Shown in pieces: positions 59,623 to 64,000 of a stretch of 64,000 nucleotides of DNA. The DNA lies in assembly GCA_020200135.1 (NCBI GenBank), contig JAIVJI010000078.1, positions 1 through 64,000 on the forward strand, read 5' to 3'. How positions within the stretch are numbered: position 1 is the first letter of the stretch; every line of letters starts with the position of its first letter. The notes beneath the pieces are model-generated. The model was not told where the DNA came from. It saw only the letters and a list, made by a program, of their open reading frames with translations, and ran no database searches. A program made the translations under genes and the position numbers. The DNA is from Acidobacteriota bacterium (lineage in GTDB: Bacteria; Acidobacteriota; Blastocatellia; Pyrinomonadales; Pyrinomonadaceae).

Positions 59623-59985
59623 TCTGACTTAGCACGCGCCGTGCCATGTTTCCCGCGTGCAACAACCTTACACGCGTTGTTGGCCGCGCGCGTCTCCGCG
59701 CGCCGAAGAGGCCCGCGCGGAAGGTGAAAAGTTAATTTAGGGTCGGCGGGTTAAGAGACGGGTTGAGGTCTCGGGTCTGTCAGGTACGCACGCGCACAAA
59801 TGGGTCGCGGAGTTGCAGACGCATACCCCGCGGCGGGCACACGAAATCGTGTCGGCGTTGCGCCGGATGGTGACGGCGGGGGGCGCGTCGTGCGCGTTTC
59901 GCCGCGGCGGGGTTCGGCGCGGGGCGCGCAAGGCGTCTGTGATAGACTCGTCGGGACGCGCGCTCTGGCGCCGGGCGTCGAAGCG
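59623..59985. other. Intergenic region between divergent genes
   Basis: About 420 bp separate the HD-GYP start from the DUF4388 start. No gene, RNA or clear promoter was recognised; it is less GC-rich near 59,730-59,745. It should hold the promoters of both genes. Confidence 0.5.
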
Positions 59986-60726
59986 ATGGACAAACCCGAA
60001 AAGCCGAAGAGTCTGGAGGAGAGTGTCGAGGCGGCGCTCCTCGACGCGGACCTCTTCGTCAAGTACAAGTCGCCGCAACGCGCCGTCGAGCGTTTGCAGG
60101 AGGCCATCGCGCACTGGCCGCGCTCCATCGTCCTGCGCGAGAAGCTGCGCGAGGTCGCCTTCTCGCACGGGATGGAGGACGAGGCCGCGCGCCAGTGTCT
60201 GGTCCTCGTCAACCTCCACATCGGGCGCGAGAACTTCGACGCCGCGCACGAGCGCCTGCTCGAAGCCAAGCACATCGACCCGCGCATCAACATCGCGCCG
60301 GGGCTGGAGGCCATCCGCCGCGCGCGCCGCCCCGACCTCCAGCACGCGCCGGCCCCCGCGCCCGCCCCCCCGCCGGCGCCGACGGCGCCGCGCCCCGTCA
60401 CCTTCGCCGGCGACCTCTCGACGGTCAACATCTTCGACGCCGTGCAGGTCGTCGAGAACTCGCGCCTGACGGGCGCGCTCTCGATCCTGAGCCCCGCGCG
60501 CCGGGGCCGCGTGTACTTCAACGACGGGCGCATCGTGGACGCCGAGTGCGACGACGCCAAAGGCACGCCCGCCTTCCGCCTCGTCGTCGAGGTCACGGCC
60601 GGCTCCTTCGACTTCGAGAAGGCCGCCAGCGAATTCCCCGTACGCATCCAGGCGCTCTCCAACACCAACCTCATCCTCGACACGCTCCGCCAGATGGACG
60701 AGGAGAAGAACGAAGGTGATGAGTGA
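59986..60726 (+). CDS. DUF4388 (PATAN-like) domain protein
   Basis: 246 residues. The N-terminal part is TPR-like (VERLQEAIAHWPRSIVLREK, CLVLVNLHIGRENFDAAHER). A Pro/Ala linker precedes the DUF4388 domain: FAGDLSTVNIFDAVQVVENS, TGALSILSPARRGRVYFNDG, IVDAECDDAKG. Such domains occur in signalling proteins of Acidobacteriota and Deltaproteobacteria. The start MDKPEKPK is chosen by coding character. The stop lies inside the heptad element. Confidence 0.8.
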   Translation: MDKPEKPKSLEESVEAALLDADLFVKYKSPQRAVERLQEAIAHWPRSIVLREKLREVAFSHGMEDEAARQCLVLVNLHIGRENFDAAHERLLEAKHIDPRINIAPGLEAIRRARRPDLQHAPAPAPAPPPAPTAPRPVTFAGDLSTVNIFDAVQVVENSRLTGALSILSPARRGRVYFNDGRIVDAECDDAKGTPAFRLVVEVTAGSFDFEKAASEFPVRIQALSNTNLILDTLRQMDEEKNEGDE

Positions 60727-60790
60727 TGAGTGATGGGTGATGAGAAGGAGAAGGCGGGCCTTGTTCCTTCTCATCACCCATCACTCATCA
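60717..60790. repeat. Heptad hairpin, unit TGATGAG
   Basis: Left arm: TGATGAG, TGATGAG, TGATGGG, TGATGAG (60,717-60,744). Right arm: CTCATCA, CCCATCA, CTCATCA (60,770-60,790). The 25-base loop includes an extra GAAGGAGAAGG/CCTTC pair. Lies between converging genes and supplies the upstream stop codon, so a bidirectional terminator is likely. Confidence 0.85.
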
Positions 60791-60797
60791 CTCCCCA

Positions 60798-61559
60798 TCA
60801 GTCCATCAGGACGCGGGTGCGGAGCGATTCGGCGACTTCGAGGGCGGCCAGGAGGCGGAGGAACTGTTGGTAGTTGCGGCTGCGGACGCGGATGCGCTGG
60901 CGCTCGGCCTCGGAGAGGTCGAGCCGGAGGAGGAGGTCGAGGAAGTCGTAGTAGTCGGCGGCGGCCGACAGCGGCAGCTCGCGCGTGTAGGTGGTGCGCG
61001 CGGCGTCGTCGGAGGTGAAGCCGGCGAGCGCGTCGAAGAGGTGGTCGGTCGTCAGGTGCGAGCCCTGGCGCGCGAGCTTGATCGGCAGCCGCAGCTCGAA
61101 GAAGCGCAGCCCGTTCGAGGTCGTCACGGCGCGCAGAGACTTCGTCCCCTCGCCGTCGAAGGGCGCGTCGTTGTCGAGGAGCACCTTGAGGAGGCGCGGC
61201 CAGTCCTGCTCGTCCACGGTGTCGAGCGTGAGCTGGACGCGGTCGGCGAGGAACTTCTCGAACTGCGCCTCGACCGGGTAGGTGACGCGGCCCAGGCAGC
61301 CCACGGGTTCGCCCTCGCCCGCGGCCTCCTGCGGGAGCCGCGCGGGGCACTGCGCGCAGATGACGGTCTCGGCCTTCATGCGCTCGATCTCGTCGGCGGC
61401 GCGCTCGACGAAGCGCACCTTCTCCTCCGAGGGCGCGATGTGCTCGCCCGTCGTCAGGCGCGTGTGCAGGCTCCCGAGGCGCCCCCACGCGCGCAGGTGC
61501 TCCTCGTCGTAGCGCGCGCGCAGCGCGCACGGGTATTCGATGGCGAACTCCAGTGACAA
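60798..61559 (-). CDS. Conserved hypothetical protein with CxxC
   Basis: From a TTG at 61,559, 253 residues. The body begins LEFAIEYPCALRARYDEEHL. One CAQCPARL pair suggests a small metal or redox site. The rest is helical and acidic. The open frame extends to 61,706, but the added residues are Arg-rich and poor in coding signal. No family recognised. Confidence 0.6.
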   Translation of the reverse strand: MSLEFAIEYPCALRARYDEEHLRAWGRLGSLHTRLTTGEHIAPSEEKVRFVERAADEIERMKAETVICAQCPARLPQEAAGEGEPVGCLGRVTYPVEAQFEKFLADRVQLTLDTVDEQDWPRLLKVLLDNDAPFDGEGTKSLRAVTTSNGLRFFELRLPIKLARQGSHLTTDHLFDALAGFTSDDAARTTYTRELPLSAAADYYDFLDLLLRLDLSEAERQRIRVRSRNYQQFLRLLAALEVAESLRTRVLMD

Positions 61560-61638
61560 CCCTTTTAACTCCGCGAGCGGGGCCGATTCGAGAGCAGGAG
61601 GCCTGCGCCGTGAGGCGCGCCTGCGGCCCGGACGCGGA

Positions 61639-61644
61639 CTATAA
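61639..61644 (+). promoter_or_regulatory. Possible -10 box of the P450 gene
   Basis: TATAAT about 95 bp upstream of the P450 ATG. No good -35 hexamer 17 bp upstream. Confidence 0.3.
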
Positions 61645-61738
61645 TAACAGAGTGACAAACGAAGACTTAAACCGGCGCCCGCGCCGCGTCGAAAGCATCG
61701 GGGCAAAAACCGTTGACGAAGCGGGGGAGACTTAAGAG

Positions 61739-63100
61739 ATGGTAGCCGCGACCGCGACGCCGGCGGTGCCGGGGCCGAAGGGCCTGTGGCCGGTCGGCCA
61801 GATGTACGCGTTCAGCCGCGACCCGCTGACGCTGCTCAAGGGGCTGGCGCGCGACTACGGCGACGTGGCGCGCTTCAAGGCCGGGCCGCAGAGCGTCTAC
61901 CTGCTCAGCCACCCGGACTACGTCCGCGACCTGCTCGTCACCAACAACGCGCGCTTCAAGAAGGGGCGCGCGCTCCAGCGCGCGAAGCGGCTGCTCGGCG
62001 AGGGGCTTCTGACGAGCGAGGGCGAGTTCCACCGCCGCCAGCGGCGGCTCGCGCAGCCCGCCTTCCACAGGCAGCGCGTCGCGGCTTACGGCCGCGTGAT
62101 GGTCGAGTACGCCGAGAGAGTCTCGGCGCGCTGGCGCGACGGCGCGGAGGTGGACATCTCCGAGGAGATGATGCGGCTCACGCTCGCCGTCGTCGGCAAG
62201 ACCCTGTTCGACGCCGAGGTCGAGTCGGACGCCGACGAGGTGGGCGCGTCGCTGACCGAGGTGATGAACCTCTTCGGCTACCTGATGCTGCCCTTCTCGG
62301 AGCTTCTGGAGAAACTGCCGCTGCCGCCGCAGCGCCGCTTCCTGCGCGCCCGCGCCCGGCTCGACGCGGTCATCTACCGCATCATCGAGGAGCGGCGGCG
62401 CGAGGGGCGCGACCGCGGCGACCTGCTCTCGACGCTGCTCGACGCGGTTGACGAGGAGGGCGACCGGACGGGGATGACCAACGAGCAGTTGCGCGACGAG
62501 GTGATGACCATCTTCCTCGCCGGCCACGAGACGACCGCCAACGCGCTGACGTGGGCCTGGTACCTGCTCGCGCAGAACCCGGAGGCGGAGGCGCGTCTGC
62601 ACGAGGAGCTTGACGGGGTGCTCGACGGCGGGCGCGCGCCCGAGCCGGAAGACGTGCCGGCGCTTCGGTACACCGAGATGGTCGTGGCCGAGACGATGCG
62701 GCTCTACCCGCCGGCGTGGGCGCTCGGGCGTCTGGCGCTCGAAGACCACGAGGTCGGCGGCTACCTCATCCCGCGCGGCTCGCTCGTGCTCGTCAGCCAG
62801 TACGTCATCCAGCGCGACCCGCGCTTCTGGCCCGACCCCGAGCGCTTCGACCCCGAGCGCTGGACGCCCGAGGCGAAGGCCGCCCGCCCGCAGTTCGCCT
62901 ACTTCCCCTTCGGCGGCGGCCCGCGCCGCTGCGTCGGCGAGGGCTTCGCGTGGACCGAGGCCGTGCTCATCCTCGCCACGCTCGCCAGGCGCTGGCGCGC
63001 GCGACTCGTCCCCGGCCGCGCCGTCGAGCTACAGCCGCGCATCACGCTCCGCCCCGGCCCCGGCGGCGTCCCGGTGAGAATTGAAAGCCGTGAACCGTGA
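61739..63100 (+). CDS. Cytochrome P450
   Basis: A 453-residue soluble heme monooxygenase. The I-helix motif is [13 protein letters not shown], the K-helix ExxR is ETMR, and the heme loop [16 protein letters not shown] holds the axial Cys. It resembles CYP102/CYP4-like bacterial P450s. Substrate unknown and no ferredoxin partner is adjacent. GGGGGAG precedes the ATG. Confidence 0.94.
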   Translation: MVAATATPAVPGPKGLWPVGQMYAFSRDPLTLLKGLARDYGDVARFKAGPQSVYLLSHPDYVRDLLVTNNARFKKGRALQRAKRLLGEGLLTSEGEFHRRQRRLAQPAFHRQRVAAYGRVMVEYAERVSARWRDGAEVDISEEMMRLTLAVVGKTLFDAEVESDADEVGASLTEVMNLFGYLMLPFSELLEKLPLPPQRRFLRARARLDAVIYRIIEERRREGRDRGDLLSTLLDAVDEEGDRTGMTNEQLRDEVMTIFLAGHETTANALTWAWYLLAQNPEAEARLHEELDGVLDGGRAPEPEDVPALRYTEMVVAETMRLYPPAWALGRLALEDHEVGGYLIPRGSLVLVSQYVIQRDPRFWPDPERFDPERWTPEAKAARPQFAYFPFGGGPRRCVGEGFAWTEAVLILATLARRWRARLVPGRAVELQPRITLRPGPGGVPVRIESREP

Positions 63101-63190
63101 CAAGGGGGAAGCAGTTCTTTCTCGTCACGGTTTACGGTTCACGGTTCACGGCTTTATCCTTGTCACGGTTTACGGTTCACGGTTTACGCC
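63084..63190. repeat. Heptad element, unit CACGGTT/TACGGTT
   Basis: A short left part AAAGCCGTGAACCGTGAC (from 63,084) overlaps the P450 end. Right blocks: CACGGTT, TACGGTT, CACGGTT, CACGGCT (63,126-63,153), then CACGGTT, TACGGTT, CACGGTT, TACGCC (63,164-63,190). Same 7-bp design as the other elements but with a doubled right arm. Confidence 0.8.
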
Positions 63191-63209
63191 TTTTAAGGAG
63201 TGAGCAGAG

Positions 63210-63407
63210 TTGCCAATCACGCCGGATTTCATCGAGACGTTCAGCGTCGTCTGCCCCGCCTGCCGCGGCCGCGTCGTGCTCAAGGAGGACGCGAGCGGCA
63301 TCAAATGCACGGAGTGCCGCAGGGTCTACCCCGTCCGCAACGACATCCCCGCGCTGATCGTCGAAGAGGCGACAATCGAGGATGAAGAGCCTCCGAAGAC
63401 AGACTGA
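63210..63407 (+). CDS. Trm112-like zinc-ribbon protein
   Basis: 65 residues from a TTG with AAGGAG upstream. CPACRGRVVLKEDASGIKC, then TECRRVYPVRNDIPALI, is the Trm112 family pattern with two CxxC pairs and a PVRNDIP end. In bacteria such proteins often sit beside glycosyltransferases or methyltransferases. The following GT9 gene overlaps it by 26 bases. Confidence 0.85.
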   Translation: MPITPDFIETFSVVCPACRGRVVLKEDASGIKCTECRRVYPVRNDIPALIVEEATIEDEEPPKTD

Positions 63408-64000
63408 GCCGGGCGTCTTTCGTCCCGCGCCTGCCGCCGACGCCGCAGACGCAGGGCCGGCTGACGACGGCGCGCCGCTCGCGCTCGCGCCGGCGCGCTG
63501 GGACTGGTCGCGCGTCGAGCGCGTGCTCGTCGTCCGCCTGCGCTCCATCGGAGACACCGTGCTGGCGACGCCTTCGCTCCGCGCGCTGCGCCGCTTCCTG
63601 CCCGGCGCGCGCATCGACGTGCTGCTCGAAGACTGGGTCGCGCCGCTCCTCGAAGGCTCTCCGGAAGTCGACCGCGTCCTGACCGTGCGGCGCAAGAGCC
63701 AGTCGTCGCGGCTCGCCGCGGCGCGGCGCCTGCGCGCCGCAGGCTACGACGTGGCCTACAACCTGCACGGCGGGAGCACCGCCGCGCTCCTCGTGCGCGC
63801 CTCGGGCGCGCGTCACCGCGTCGGCTACGCGGACTACGCTTACGCCTCGCTGCACAACCACGCCGCGCCGCCGTCGTCGGAGCTCTGGGGGCGCGAGAAG
63901 ACGCACTCGGCCGAGCAGCAGTTGGCGCTGCTCGGCTGGACGGGCGTGCCCGTCACCGACCGCCCCGCGTCAAGGCTCGCCGTCCTGCCCGAAGCTGCCG
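63382..64000 (+). CDS. Family-9 glycosyltransferase (heptosyltransferase-like), partial
   Basis: It runs off the right edge; 206 codons are visible. After about 45 variable residues comes VERVLVVRLRSIGDTVLATP, the GT9 opening with its GD motif, then LRALRRFLPGARIDVLLEDW and YDVAYNLHGGSTAALLVRAS. It likely adds a heptose or similar sugar to lipopolysaccharide core. Start ATG 63,382 lies inside the Trm112-like gene. Confidence 0.85.
   Translation, partial: MKSLRRQTEPGVFRPAPAADAADAGPADDGAPLALAPARWDWSRVERVLVVRLRSIGDTVLATPSLRALRRFLPGARIDVLLEDWVAPLLEGSPEVDRVLTVRRKSQSSRLAAARRLRAAGYDVAYNLHGGSTAALLVRASGARHRVGYADYAYASLHNHAAPPSSELWGREKTHSAEQQLALLGWTGVPVTDRPASRLAVLPEAA

Overview
High-GC chromosomal DNA from a Gram-negative bacterium, most likely an Acidobacteriota member close to class Blastocatellia. 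The lineage is inferred from gene content: a carboxypeptidase-regulatory-like TonB receptor, a kinase/cyclase/AAA/TPR regulator, a DUF4388 protein, a DUF4397 lipoprotein and a dnaK-dnaJ-hspR operon. No rRNA or tRNA was seen. The window is host chromosome at both ends, with a 37.1-kb siphovirus-type prophage in the middle.

Left host part (1-20,621). The window opens with a microviridin-type graspetide precursor (104-403, minus). It has the PFFARFLE leader motif and two TLKYPSD cores; its modification enzymes would lie left of the window. Next come a PAP2 phosphatase, an MBL-fold nuclease-like protein, a response regulator, an SLC13/DASS transporter, a metallophosphoesterase, a CDP-alcohol phosphatidyltransferase, dnaK-dnaJ-hspR with a HAIR-like operator over the dnaK promoter, a very large signalling protein, a DUF4397 lipoprotein and an S9 peptidase. 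The last gene, a TonB-dependent receptor, is cut by the prophage.

Prophage (20,622-57,728). Rebuilding attP from the two ends gives an 18+6+18-bp near-perfect palindrome centred on AA, which fixes the boundaries. The leftward arm holds a serine recombinase, now two ORFs without its zinc ribbon, plus a membrane protein, an exported protein and the repressor. The rightward early arm holds Cro-like and other regulators, a putative metallopeptidase, a DUF7666-like protein with a 51-unit hexamer tract, a replication protein with four 21-bp-spaced iterons in its gene, a DNA adenine methylase and a TPR-Fis regulator. An AT-rich repeat-filled control region (34,760-35,062) precedes the late genes: TerS, TerL, portal, MuF-like protein, scaffold, P22-type coat, tail tube, gpG/gpGT-type chaperones, a tape measure with an internal lysozyme domain, baseplate/hub proteins, and two fibre or tailspike-like proteins with Sec signal peptides. 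No separate endolysin was recognised.

Right host part (57,729-64,000). It starts with the rest of the TonB receptor, which has a further frameshift, followed by an HD-GYP protein, a DUF4388 protein, an unknown protein, a cytochrome P450, a Trm112-like protein and a partial family-9 glycosyltransferase.

Throughout the host parts, gene junctions carry hairpins built from tandem 7-bp units, each element using a different heptamer. Several genes look broken by small frame errors, so either the locus is decaying or the assembly has indels.
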